Source: Actinomadura_C sp036008685
GTDB lineage: Bacteria > Actinomycetota > Actinomycetes > Streptosporangiales > Streptosporangiaceae
NCBI GenBank assembly: GCA_036008685.1
Contig: DASYNF010000293.1
Span: forward strand, 9,802 to 73,801
Length of the DNA: 64,000 nt
Reading direction: 5' to 3'
The notes below the pieces were generated by a model that was given only the letters and a program-made list of their open reading frames with translations, had not been told where the DNA came from and made no database searches. Below, piece after piece: positions 41,818-49,981 of this stretch. The position numbers were made by a program, and so were the translations under genes. How positions within the stretch are numbered: the stretch's first letter is position 1; each line of letters starts with the position of its first letter.

Positions 41818-43029
41818 GTGATGCGTGCCGGTCCCTCGCAGGAGGAGATCCGCCGGCACAACCTCGGCACGCTGCTGCGATTCATCCACCTGCACGGCCC
41901 GACCTCCCGGGCGGTCCTCGCCGACCGGCTGCGGCTCAACCGGAGCACCATCATGGCGCTCACCGCGGACCTCACGGCCGCGGGGCTGGTACGCGAGGAG
42001 CTGCCCCGGGTGACCGGGCGGGCCGGACGACCTTCGCTGGTCGTCCGGCCCGAGTCCAGGAAGGTGTACGTCCTGGCCTTCGACATCGGGGTCGACCGCC
42101 TCGTGGCCGCCAGGATCGGGCTCGGCGGCGTGGTCCTGGACCGGCGCGAGGCCGGGCGGGCACGCGGTTCCTTCGACCTCGACGAGGTCGTGACCTCCCT
42201 CGCGGCCTTCACCCGGCAGATGCTGTGCCAGGCGTGTCCCGAGACGGTCTGCGTCGGTGCGGGGGCCGCCTTCTGCGGGGTGGTCCGCAGGGACGACGGA
42301 CTCGTCCGGTTCGGCCCGAACATCGGGCAGACCGAGGTTCCGTTCGGTGCCGCCCTCTCCCGCGAACTCGGCCTTCCCCGCACCGTGGCGGTGGATAACG
42401 ATGCCAACCTCGGGGCACTGGCCGAGCATCAGCGCGGCATCGGCACGGCGTGCCAGAACCTGATCTACCTGCACGGTGACGTCGGCATCGGTGGCGGGAT
42501 CATCGTGGGCGGACGGCTGCTCGGCGGGGCGGCCGGATACGGCGGTGAGCTCGGGCACATGGTCGTCAACCCGCGCGGCCGGCCCTGCGCATGCGGCTCC
42601 CAGGGCTGCCTGGAGGCCGAGGCCGGCGAGGGCGCACTGCTCAGCGCGGCCGGCCGCGAGGGGCGGGCCGGCCCGACCGGCCGGGACGCCGTCCGCGCGA
42701 TCGTGGACGCCGCCGAACGCGGGGACATCGTGGCCCGGGACGCGCTCTACCGCGTCGGCGACTGGCTGGGCTTCGGCGTCGCCAACCTGGTCAACATCTT
42801 CAACCCGGAGATGGTGGTCTTCGGCGGCATCCTCCGCGAGGTCTACCTCAGCTCCGCGGCCCAGGTCCGCAGCCGGCTGAGGACCAATGTGCTCGGAGCC
42901 TCCCGGGAGGAACTGCGGCTGCGCACCTCCGAGCTCGGGGACGACGCGGCCCTGATCGGCGCCGCGGAACTGGCCTTCGCCGACGTGCTGGCCAATCCCC
43001 TCGAAGTCCTCAGCGATGCCACAACCTGA
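41818..43029 (+). CDS. ROK family transcriptional regulator (XylR-like)
   Basis: The 403-residue protein joins an N-terminal winged helix (EIRRHNLGTLLRFIHLHGPTSRAVLADRLRLNRSTIMALTADLTAAGLV) to a ROK/actin-like sugar-kinase fold. The latter contains VDNDANLGALAEH, GIGGGIIVGGRL and the zinc motif HMVVNPRGRPCACGSQGCLE. It is probably the repressor of the transporter operon it follows by 31 bases. GTG starts it. Its last 20 bases overlap the convergent FUSC gene end. Confidence 0.93.
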   Translation: MMRAGPSQEEIRRHNLGTLLRFIHLHGPTSRAVLADRLRLNRSTIMALTADLTAAGLVREELPRVTGRAGRPSLVVRPESRKVYVLAFDIGVDRLVAARIGLGGVVLDRREAGRARGSFDLDEVVTSLAAFTRQMLCQACPETVCVGAGAAFCGVVRRDDGLVRFGPNIGQTEVPFGAALSRELGLPRTVAVDNDANLGALAEHQRGIGTACQNLIYLHGDVGIGGGIIVGGRLLGGAAGYGGELGHMVVNPRGRPCACGSQGCLEAEAGEGALLSAAGREGRAGPTGRDAVRAIVDAAERGDIVARDALYRVGDWLGFGVANLVNIFNPEMVVFGGILREVYLSSAAQVRSRLRTNVLGASREELRLRTSELGDDAALIGAAELAFADVLANPLEVLSDATT

Positions 43030-45202
43030 ACCACGCGGGCCTTTCCCGCACGGACGGGCGTGCCCGCTGGAGGGCACGGACGAGATCTTCGGTGTCGACG
43101 CAGAGGTCCCGCAGCGTGTGGCGGATCGCGGCGAGCTCGGTGATGGACCGGCGCAGCTCCGTGCATTCCCGCGGGTCCGTGCCCTCGCCCAGCTCGGCGC
43201 GGCGCCGGGCGGTCAGGCGGGACAGGAAGTCGTCCAGGTCGGACAGCTGCGCGTCGACGTCCAGCTCGACCGCCTCGGGGGGACGCCCGCACCGCAGGTC
43301 GCCCGCCGCCTGCTCCAGCCGCTCGGCGATCCGGTCGAGGATGGCCGTCACCGGGCCGACGTCCACACTGTCCCCGCCGGTCAGCCTCGTTACGGTGATG
43401 AGCTCGTCGTCGAGCCGCTGCGCCGCCGCGATGACGTCGCGCAGGGCCTCGACCCGCTCCTCCTCGGGGTAGGGCTCCTCGGATAGCCGCAGCACCGACT
43501 CGGTGATGTCGTGCACGGCCTCGGCCGCCTTGTCGAACCGCTCCTCCAGTGACATGTCGGCACCGTCGAGGCGCCCGGCGACCCCCCGTACGAGGCCGGC
43601 GTAGGCCTCGCACAGGGTGGCCAGCCGGTCCATCAGCATCGCGGGATGCCCGCTGGACGGCCAGAACAGCCGCGCGGAGGCCAGCGCGATCAGACCGCCG
43701 CCGATGGTGAGCGCCACCCGCTCCCCCGCGACCTGCCAGTCGATGGGAGTGGAGTAGTCGACGAGCATCATCGCCAGCGGCGTGTTGAGCATGACCCAGT
43801 AGACGTAGCCCAGGGAACGGAGCGCGTAGGCGGCCATCGCGCTGATGAAGATCAACACGACGAGAAGCAGCCGGCTCGGGGCGAGCGCCAGCAGCACCGC
43901 GCCGAACGCGGCTCCGATCGCCGAGCCCGCGACCCGCTCGTTGACATAGGTCCCGGTCTCGCCATAGCTGAACCGCATGCAGATCACCGTGGTGATCGGA
44001 AGCCAGTAGCCGTGCGGAAAGGGCTGCAGGACCCAGATGACCATGCCGATGAAGGTGGCCACCCCCGTCCGGGTGAGCCGGCGGAACCGCAGCGACCGGG
44101 TCCTGACGTCGGCCACCAGCGTCTCCCAGAACTCCCTCACGAAACTCAGGTTGGGCATCCGCGGGACGGTGACGCCGACCGTGAGGCCGCCCGCCACCGC
44201 CTCTTCGGCCGACTCGACGGTCCGGACGACGCGGTGGAGCGCGCGGGAGAGATGGTCCAGGAGCGCGGCCGCCACCGGATCCTTCCGGTCGACCAGCGCG
44301 GTGACCCTCAGCTCTTCGACGCGCTCGGCCGCGCGGCGGAGCACGGCCGGGTCGGGCTCCGGCATCCGGGAGGCCCGCCCGGTCTCGATCGCCTTCGCCA
44401 GCTGCCGGATCCGGTCGGCCAGGGCCTCGGCCGCCGGCCGTAACTCGTCCTCGGGAACGAGTTCGGACGAGCGTTCTCGCAACGCCTCCATGACCGACCG
44501 CAACGCCACGATCTCGTGCAGGGCGGCGGCGAAGGCGCCCATCAGTCTCCCGAACGGGGGCTCCACGTCACCGCCGTCGTCCGTGGGATAGAGCTCGCAG
44601 GCCTCCCGGGTCGCCTTCAGCTTGTCGGCGGCGGCACGCCGCCGCTCCTCCCAGGTCTCCTCGGGCTCCGTCAGGGCGTCGATGAGGTCGGCCAGCGCTC
44701 TGGCCCCGGCCGCGGCGGCCACCCGGAACGGGCGCAGCCTCCGGTGCGGCCACGGGATCAGGAACAGCATCGTGATCCACAGCCCGCCCGTGATCATCGC
44801 GACCAGCTCGACCGTGAACGATCCGACCGGAGGGCGGACGGCCGCGATGATGGCCCCCAGGGCGAACATCGTCCCGACCCTGGGGATGATCACTCCCACC
44901 GCCACGACCACCGTGAGCACGAACACCGCGGGCCACGGGCGTCCGCTCACGGTCCCGCCGATGACCACCCCGATGCCGATGGCGGCCACCGTGCCGAACA
45001 GATAGCGGGCCTTGATGCCGTAGGGCCCCTGGACGGCCGAGTTGCCCACCAGGAAGGCGCCCAGGCCGAACAACGATCCCTCGCTCCCACGCCCGGTCAG
45101 TGTCCCGATGAGCAGGGGGAGCGACACACCGGCCGCCGCCGTGATCGCGTAATCGATGGTGGCGAGACGTTTGGCCGGGATCCTGAAGCGCGGAAACTTC
45201 AC
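43010..45202 (-). CDS. FUSC-family membrane protein
   Basis: The 730-residue protein contains two blocks of membrane helices (about 15-155 and 380-525). Between them is a soluble helical domain (about 160-370) rich in Arg/Glu, and a second follows the second block (about 530-730). The FUSC (fusaric-acid-resistance-like) wording GYWLPITTVICMRFSYGETGTYVNERVAGSAIGAAFGAVLLAL is clear. Such proteins are proposed exporters of aromatic acids or scaffolds; the substrate here is unknown. It is convergent with the ROK gene. Confidence 0.87.
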   Translation of the reverse strand: MKFPRFRIPAKRLATIDYAITAAAGVSLPLLIGTLTGRGSEGSLFGLGAFLVGNSAVQGPYGIKARYLFGTVAAIGIGVVIGGTVSGRPWPAVFVLTVVVAVGVIIPRVGTMFALGAIIAAVRPPVGSFTVELVAMITGGLWITMLFLIPWPHRRLRPFRVAAAAGARALADLIDALTEPEETWEERRRAAADKLKATREACELYPTDDGGDVEPPFGRLMGAFAAALHEIVALRSVMEALRERSSELVPEDELRPAAEALADRIRQLAKAIETGRASRMPEPDPAVLRRAAERVEELRVTALVDRKDPVAAALLDHLSRALHRVVRTVESAEEAVAGGLTVGVTVPRMPNLSFVREFWETLVADVRTRSLRFRRLTRTGVATFIGMVIWVLQPFPHGYWLPITTVICMRFSYGETGTYVNERVAGSAIGAAFGAVLLALAPSRLLLVVLIFISAMAAYALRSLGYVYWVMLNTPLAMMLVDYSTPIDWQVAGERVALTIGGGLIALASARLFWPSSGHPAMLMDRLATLCEAYAGLVRGVAGRLDGADMSLEERFDKAAEAVHDITESVLRLSEEPYPEEERVEALRDVIAAAQRLDDELITVTRLTGGDSVDVGPVTAILDRIAERLEQAAGDLRCGRPPEAVELDVDAQLSDLDDFLSRLTARRRAELGEGTDPRECTELRRSITELAAIRHTLRDLCVDTEDLVRALQRARPSVRERPAWFRLWHR

Positions 45203-45271
45203 CTAGCGGCACCCCCCGGTCCGCCGCTCGCCTCCGCGGGTCGCACGGCGGCGTCGCCCTGCGTCGCGCGG

Positions 45272-45745
45272 TCAGGCTGAGGTCTCGGGACTCCAGCCCG
45301 CGGTACGGCGGCCGACGCCGGGCCGGATCCCGGCCCAGTCGCCCTCGATGTCGATCACAGCGATGGCACAGGTGGGAAACGTCTCACCGCCGTCGCCGGT
45401 CAGGTCGTGGACCAGCTGGTGAAGGGAGGGGTTGTGGCCGATCAACAGCAGCGTGCCGACGTCGTCGCCGGTCCCGCCGAGCAGCTCCAGGAGCATGCCG
45501 ACGTCGTTGTCATAGATGGCGGGCTCGAACCCGACCTCGCTTTCCACCCCGAGGCGGCCCAGGGTCTCGCGGGTGCGTTCGGCGGGCGAGCAGCGGACGA
45601 GATCCGGCCGGAGCCGCGCGTCACTGAGCCACTCACCGGCCGCGGCGGCATCCCGCCGCCCCCGGCTGGTGAGGGGCCGTTCGAAGTCCGGCAGTCCCAG
45701 CCCGGCCGCGGCCTTGGCGTGCCGCAAAACGATCAGCTTGCGCAT
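45272..45745 (-). CDS. SixA-like histidine phosphatase
   Basis: The 157-residue protein starts MRKLIVLRHAKAAAGLG, the RHA phosphohistidine motif of the branch-2 histidine phosphatases, and has the second catalytic His in LLLIGHNPSLHQLVHDLTG. SixA in E. coli dephosphorylates ArcB and related phospho-His proteins; here the target is unknown. It lies 10 bases downstream of a very small membrane gene on the same strand. Confidence 0.9.
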   Translation of the reverse strand: MRKLIVLRHAKAAAGLGLPDFERPLTSRGRRDAAAAGEWLSDARLRPDLVRCSPAERTRETLGRLGVESEVGFEPAIYDNDVGMLLELLGGTGDDVGTLLLIGHNPSLHQLVHDLTGDGGETFPTCAIAVIDIEGDWAGIRPGVGRRTAGWSPETSA

Positions 45746-45755
45746 CGGCGTGATC

Positions 45756-45872
45756 TCAGTGTGGAGCGACCAGCGCGGAGATCAGCCACAACAACCCGAT
45801 GATGCCGATCATCGAGCCGAAGACGATCGCGAACCCCTTCGCCCCCGAGACCGACGCCTTTTCCCCACTCAC
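45756..45872 (-). CDS. 38-residue single-span membrane protein
   Basis: The GTG at 45872 is preceded by GGGAGG at a proper distance. The frame reads MSGEKASVSGAKGFAIVFG, then SMIGIIGLLWLISALVAPH and stop: one hydrophobic helix with a short charged N-terminus. The ribosome site, the exact membrane length and the 10-base gap to the sixA gene argue that it is real. Function unknown; it could be a modulator of the phosphatase or of a membrane complex. Confidence 0.72.
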   Translation of the reverse strand: MSGEKASVSGAKGFAIVFGSMIGIIGLLWLISALVAPH

Positions 45873-46196
45873 CGTGATGCCTCCCTCAGTCACCTACAGA
45901 CTACGGTCACCCGTCTCCGGACGGCGCTGAGGGCCGGTCACGAACTCACCGGTCCTCGGTCGCCCGGTTCCGCGCCTGGTCATGGGGCGTCCGTAGGGCC
46001 ACGGCTCCGCGACGTCACCGCACGGGTCCTGTCCCGTCCGCGTGGACCGGCGAGGCCGTACGGCAGCGATCGTGATCGCTGCCGTACGGCCGGAGCATCC
46101 TGATGGGCGCCGCGTCACCAGGCCGGCGCACGACCGCGCCGAGCGCCTCCCGGCGTCCGGTGCCCGCCCGCGCTCAGTGCTCGGCGGCGCCCGGTG
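45873..46196. other. Intergenic stretch, contains only a terminator
   Basis: This 324-base gap lies between the minus-strand hppA stop and the small membrane gene. Beyond the palindromic terminator at 46054-46091 and the likely promoter of the small gene (about 45885-45960) I see no coding signal. Confidence 0.5.
46054..46091 (-). terminator. Palindromic terminator after hppA
   Basis: A 17-base perfect stem (GGCCGTACGGCAGCGAT with its complement) closes on CGTG, about 106 bases beyond the hppA stop. It would work in either direction. Confidence 0.65.
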
Positions 46197-48623
46197 TCAG
46201 GGTGTGCTCGCGGACTCCTTGTCCTCCTTGTCCCGGGCACCCGGCCCTTTACCACCGGGACCCCTGCCGGACGCCGCAGTGCCGCCGTCTCCGGGCACGG
46301 CAGCCTCCCTGCGGGTCTCCTCCGCCGAGCCGAGCGGTGCCGCACGGCGCTTGGAGATCACGATCGCGCCCACGACCACGGCCACCGCCACCGCGGCGAT
46401 GGCCATTCGCAGCGGCGTGTTCGCCGCGGTCGTGACGACGGCCTGCGCGATCAGCAGCGAGACCAGGTTCATGACCTTGATCAACGGGTTGATGGCCGGG
46501 CCGGCGGTGTCCTTGAAGGGGTCGCCGACCGTGTCACCGATGATCGTCGCTTCGTGCGCCGGGGAGCCCTTGCCGCCGAGGTGTCCCTCCTCGACGAGCT
46601 TCTTGGCGTTGTCCCACGCGCCTCCGGAGTTGGACAGGAACACCGCCATCAGCGTGCCGGCCGCGATGGCCCCGGCCAGGTAGGCCCCGAGAGGCGCGTA
46701 GCCGAGTGCGAACCCGACCGCGATCGGAGTCATGATCGCCAAGAGGCCCGGTGTGGCCAGCTCCCGCTGGGCGTCCCGGGTGCAGATGTCGATGACCCGG
46801 CCATAGTCCGGCTTCTCGCTGTAGTCCATGATCCCGGGCCTGGTCCGGAACTGCTCGCGCACCTCCATGACCACCCGGCCCGCCGCCCGGCCCACGGCCA
46901 TGATGGCGAGGCCGGAGAACAGGAACACCACCGAGGCTCCGATCAGGAGCCCGACGAGCACGTTCGGCGAGTCGACCGAGAGGCTGAAGGTCTGGAAGTT
47001 GCCCAGCGCGGTCTTCACGTCGGGCGTCGCCCTGCCGAGCGCGGCCTCCACGGTCGTACGGAAGGAACCGAAGAGCGCGGTCGCGGCCAGCACCGCCGTC
47101 GCGATGGCGATGCCCTTCGTGATCGCCTTGGTGGTGTTGCCGACGGCGTCGAGGCTCTCCAGGACCCGAGCGCCCTCGCCCTCGATGTCACCGGACATCT
47201 CGGCGATGCCCTGGGCGTTGTCGGACACCGGCCCGAACGTGTCCATGGACACGATCACCCCGACGGTGGTGAGCAGGCCCGTACCGGCCAGCGCCACGGC
47301 GAACAGCGCCAGCGTGGTGTTGCCGAAACCGAGCAGGAAGGCGCCGTAGACGGCGGCACCGATCACCAGCGCCGAGTAGACCGCGGACTCCAGCCCCAGC
47401 GAGACGCCGGAAAGGATCACGGTGGCCGGGCCGGTGCGGGCGCTTTCGGTGACCTCCTTGACCGGCTTGCGGTTGGTCTCGGTGAAGTAGCCGGTCAGCA
47501 CCTGGATGACGCTGGCCAGCACGATCCCGATGATGACGGCGACGATGGCGACGAGGCGCGGATCCACGTCGGCCAGTCTGGGGTCGGAGGCGACCGAGGC
47601 ACCGAGCCCGTGCAGCTGGGCGAACGACGACGGCAGGTAGAGGAACGAGGCCACCGCGACCAGGACGGCCGAGATGATCGCTGAGATGAAGAAGCCCCGG
47701 TTGATCGCGGCCATGGCGTTGTGGTCCCGGTCCCGCGGCGCCACCGCGAAGATGCCGATCACCGCGGTGATCACACCGATCATCGGCACGATCAACGGGA
47801 AGACCAGGCCCTCGGTGCCGAAGGCGACCTTGCCGAGGATGAGGGCGGCGACGAGCATCACCGCGTAGGACTCGAAGAGGTCCGCCGCCATGCCGGCGCA
47901 GTCGCCGACGTTGTCGCCCACGTTGTCGGCGATGGTCGCCGCGTTGCGGGGGTCGTCCTCCGGGATGCCCTGCTCGACCTTGCCGACCAGGTCCGCGCCG
48001 ACGTCGGCGGCCTTGGTGAAGATGCCGCCGCCGACCCGCATGAACATGGCGAGGAGTGCCGCGCCGAAACCGAATCCCTCGAGCACACCCGGCGCATCAC
48101 CCCTGAAGGCGAACACGACGAGCGCGGCGCCGAACAGACCGAGTCCGACGGTGAACATTCCGGCCACGCCACCGGTGCGGAAGGCGATCCGGATGGCCAG
48201 CTTCTCGCCGGACTCACGGGCCGCCGCGGCCACCCTGACATTGCCTCGCACCGCCAGCCACATTCCGGCGAACCCGGTGATCCCGGAGAACAGCGCACCC
48301 ACGACGAAGAAGATCGAACGTCCGATCCGTACACTCGTGGTGTCCGCCGGCAGCAACAGGAGCAGGAACGGGATCAGGACGACGAAGATGCCGATCGTAC
48401 GGAACTGGCGCTTGAGATAAGCTCCGGCGCCCTCCTGTACGGCCAGCGCGATGCTCTGCATCTTCTCCGTGCCCTGGCCCGCGGCCAGCACCTGGCGTAC
48501 CAGGCCTCCGGCTACGGCCAACGCGCACAAAGCGATCACGCCGACGACGACGACCAAGGTCAGGTCGCCGCCGACGAGATTCACTTCTGCACCGGCCGGA
48601 CTGGATAGGGATTGCCCAGACAT
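46197..48623 (-). CDS. hppA: Membrane-bound proton-translocating pyrophosphatase (K+-independent type)
   Basis: The 808-residue protein of about 16 helices couples pyrophosphate hydrolysis to proton export. The catalytic loops are intact: GGIFTKAADVGADLVGKVE, DNVGDNVGDCAGMAADLFE, TIIGDTVGDPFKDTAGPA. The residue in VGNTTKAITKG is Lys rather than Ala, the mark of the K+-independent class. The C-terminal tail (about 760-808) is disordered. CGAGGAGGACGG supports ATG 48623; an upstream ATG adds unrelated residues. Neighbouring bldG matches the streptomycete order. Confidence 0.95.
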   Translation of the reverse strand: MSGQSLSSPAGAEVNLVGGDLTLVVVVGVIALCALAVAGGLVRQVLAAGQGTEKMQSIALAVQEGAGAYLKRQFRTIGIFVVLIPFLLLLLPADTTSVRIGRSIFFVVGALFSGITGFAGMWLAVRGNVRVAAAARESGEKLAIRIAFRTGGVAGMFTVGLGLFGAALVVFAFRGDAPGVLEGFGFGAALLAMFMRVGGGIFTKAADVGADLVGKVEQGIPEDDPRNAATIADNVGDNVGDCAGMAADLFESYAVMLVAALILGKVAFGTEGLVFPLIVPMIGVITAVIGIFAVAPRDRDHNAMAAINRGFFISAIISAVLVAVASFLYLPSSFAQLHGLGASVASDPRLADVDPRLVAIVAVIIGIVLASVIQVLTGYFTETNRKPVKEVTESARTGPATVILSGVSLGLESAVYSALVIGAAVYGAFLLGFGNTTLALFAVALAGTGLLTTVGVIVSMDTFGPVSDNAQGIAEMSGDIEGEGARVLESLDAVGNTTKAITKGIAIATAVLAATALFGSFRTTVEAALGRATPDVKTALGNFQTFSLSVDSPNVLVGLLIGASVVFLFSGLAIMAVGRAAGRVVMEVREQFRTRPGIMDYSEKPDYGRVIDICTRDAQRELATPGLLAIMTPIAVGFALGYAPLGAYLAGAIAAGTLMAVFLSNSGGAWDNAKKLVEEGHLGGKGSPAHEATIIGDTVGDPFKDTAGPAINPLIKVMNLVSLLIAQAVVTTAANTPLRMAIAAVAVAVVVGAIVISKRRAAPLGSAEETRREAAVPGDGGTAASGRGPGGKGPGARDKEDKESASTP

Positions 48624-48917
48624 CCGTCCTCCTCGACAGGGGCCAAGCCCTACCCTCACCGGCCATGCCAAAGAGGCGCACCCCATCGGCATGACCGGTT
48701 AGCACATTCGGCAGGGCATTGCGGTGCCGGGAGTCTACGCACGCGCTGGCCGAATTAGAAGCCTGACAGTTCCCTAATACCATCGGCTCAAAAACGTAAA
48801 CCGGCATATGCGCGGATTTGACCTGCGCGGGCCTTTGAACCGCGCGCTCCGCGGTGGGAGCGCGCGGGGACAGCGCGCAGCGTGACGTGGGTCGGCCGGG
48901 TCATGCCCGGCGCCGGT

Positions 48918-49373
48918 TCAGCCGGTGGGCCAGCTCATCCGGATCTGCATGCCCTTGGGTGTCGAGGAGATCACCACATCGTCGGCGAGTCCGGAGATGA
49001 CCGCGAGACCGAGGTCACCGGAGCCGTCGCCCAACGATCCGGGTAGTTCCCCCCACTCCGCCGGGGCTCCGGGCTCACCCGAGGAGGACGCGGCCGACGC
49101 GCCGTCCGCCGCATCCTCTCCGGGCACGGTGTCACTCACGATGACCTCGAACCGGCGATCGCCGTCGGAGATCAGTTCCAGCTGTACGGGCTCGTCCGGG
49201 CAGTGCCGCTGATGGGCCTCTACGGCCCGTGAACACGCCTCGCCGACCGCCAGCCGGACCTCGTCCAGCAGCACCTCGGCAACGCCGCTGCGCCTGGCAA
49301 CGGCCGTGACGATCAGGCGCGCCGTACGGACGTGCGCGGGGAGAGCACTGAATGAAAGCTCAACAGTCGCCAT
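48918..49373 (-). CDS. RsbW-like anti-sigma factor (BldG partner)
   Basis: This 151-residue protein has the GHKL ATPase fold of serine-protein-kinase anti-sigma factors: MATVELSFSALPAHVRTARL, AVGEACSRAVEAH (N box), FEVIVSDTVPG and GDLGLAVISGLADDVVISST. Acidic and Ser/Gly-rich sequence (about 91-110) is inserted before the final motif. In Streptomyces the gene next to bldG (ApgA) is a BldG-binding anti-sigma, and position and size agree. It starts 35 bases downstream of bldG, as a co-transcribed pair. Confidence 0.88.
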   Translation of the reverse strand: MATVELSFSALPAHVRTARLIVTAVARRSGVAEVLLDEVRLAVGEACSRAVEAHQRHCPDEPVQLELISDGDRRFEVIVSDTVPGEDAADGASAASSSGEPGAPAEWGELPGSLGDGSGDLGLAVISGLADDVVISSTPKGMQIRMSWPTG

Positions 49374-49408
49374 GTCGGGGGCCATCTCGGGTGCGACCTT
49401 TCCGGCCG

Positions 49409-49762
49409 CTACTTCTGGCTCTTACGGTTCTCCTGGGCTTCCTCGATCGAGTTGTGGATGCCGAAGACCTTCGTGAGCCCGGTGATCCGGAAGATCTTCA
49501 GAATGCGCTCCTGGGTGCACACGAGCTCCAGCGACCCATCGTGTGCGCGAACCCGCTTGAGCCCTCCGACGAGGACGCCGAGGCCCGTAGAGTCCAGGAA
49601 CTCGACCTTCTCCATGTCCACCAGCAGGTGGAACTTACCCTTATTGACCAAGTCGATGAGCTTCTCACGGAGCTTCGGCGCCGTGTAGACGTCGATCTCC
49701 CCCTCCACGTTGATGACAGTGAGGCCGTCATCGGTCGTGTAGTCGTTCACCTTTAGGTCCAC
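49409..49762 (-). CDS. bldG: STAS-domain anti-anti-sigma factor, BldG
   Basis: This 117-residue STAS protein has EGEIDVYTAPKLREKLIDLV and the phosphorylatable Ser58 in FLDSTGLGVLVGGLKRVRAHDGSLELVC, which matches BldG over its whole length, including ILKIFRITGLTKVF. BldG binds anti-sigma factors and controls development and antibiotic production in streptomycetes. The GTG at 49762 lies four bases after GGAGG; residues encoded further upstream are not part of the family. Confidence 0.95.
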   Translation of the reverse strand: MDLKVNDYTTDDGLTVINVEGEIDVYTAPKLREKLIDLVNKGKFHLLVDMEKVEFLDSTGLGVLVGGLKRVRAHDGSLELVCTQERILKIFRITGLTKVFGIHNSIEEAQENRKSQK

Positions 49763-49981
49763 AAATCCTCCAGCGCCGTGCCGCGAATGGTTCGGGGCAA
49801 CGGGACCCCGGCCGTGATTCAACCACGCTCCGGCGCCGAGTTCACACGAAACCGCCACTGAGGTGACTGTTCGTACCTAGATCCACGACCTGCCACTCAG
49901 CCGTTTCCGGGCATGAGTGGCCGTACGTCCGTCGCCGGGACGTGTCCTGACGTTCTCCCCACGATGTAAGACTGGAAACCT

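Noticed and set aside
46194..47684. 496-codon plus-strand frame opposite hppA
   Set aside because: Antisense shadow of the pyrophosphatase; Arg/Gly/Asp-rich with no start context or family.
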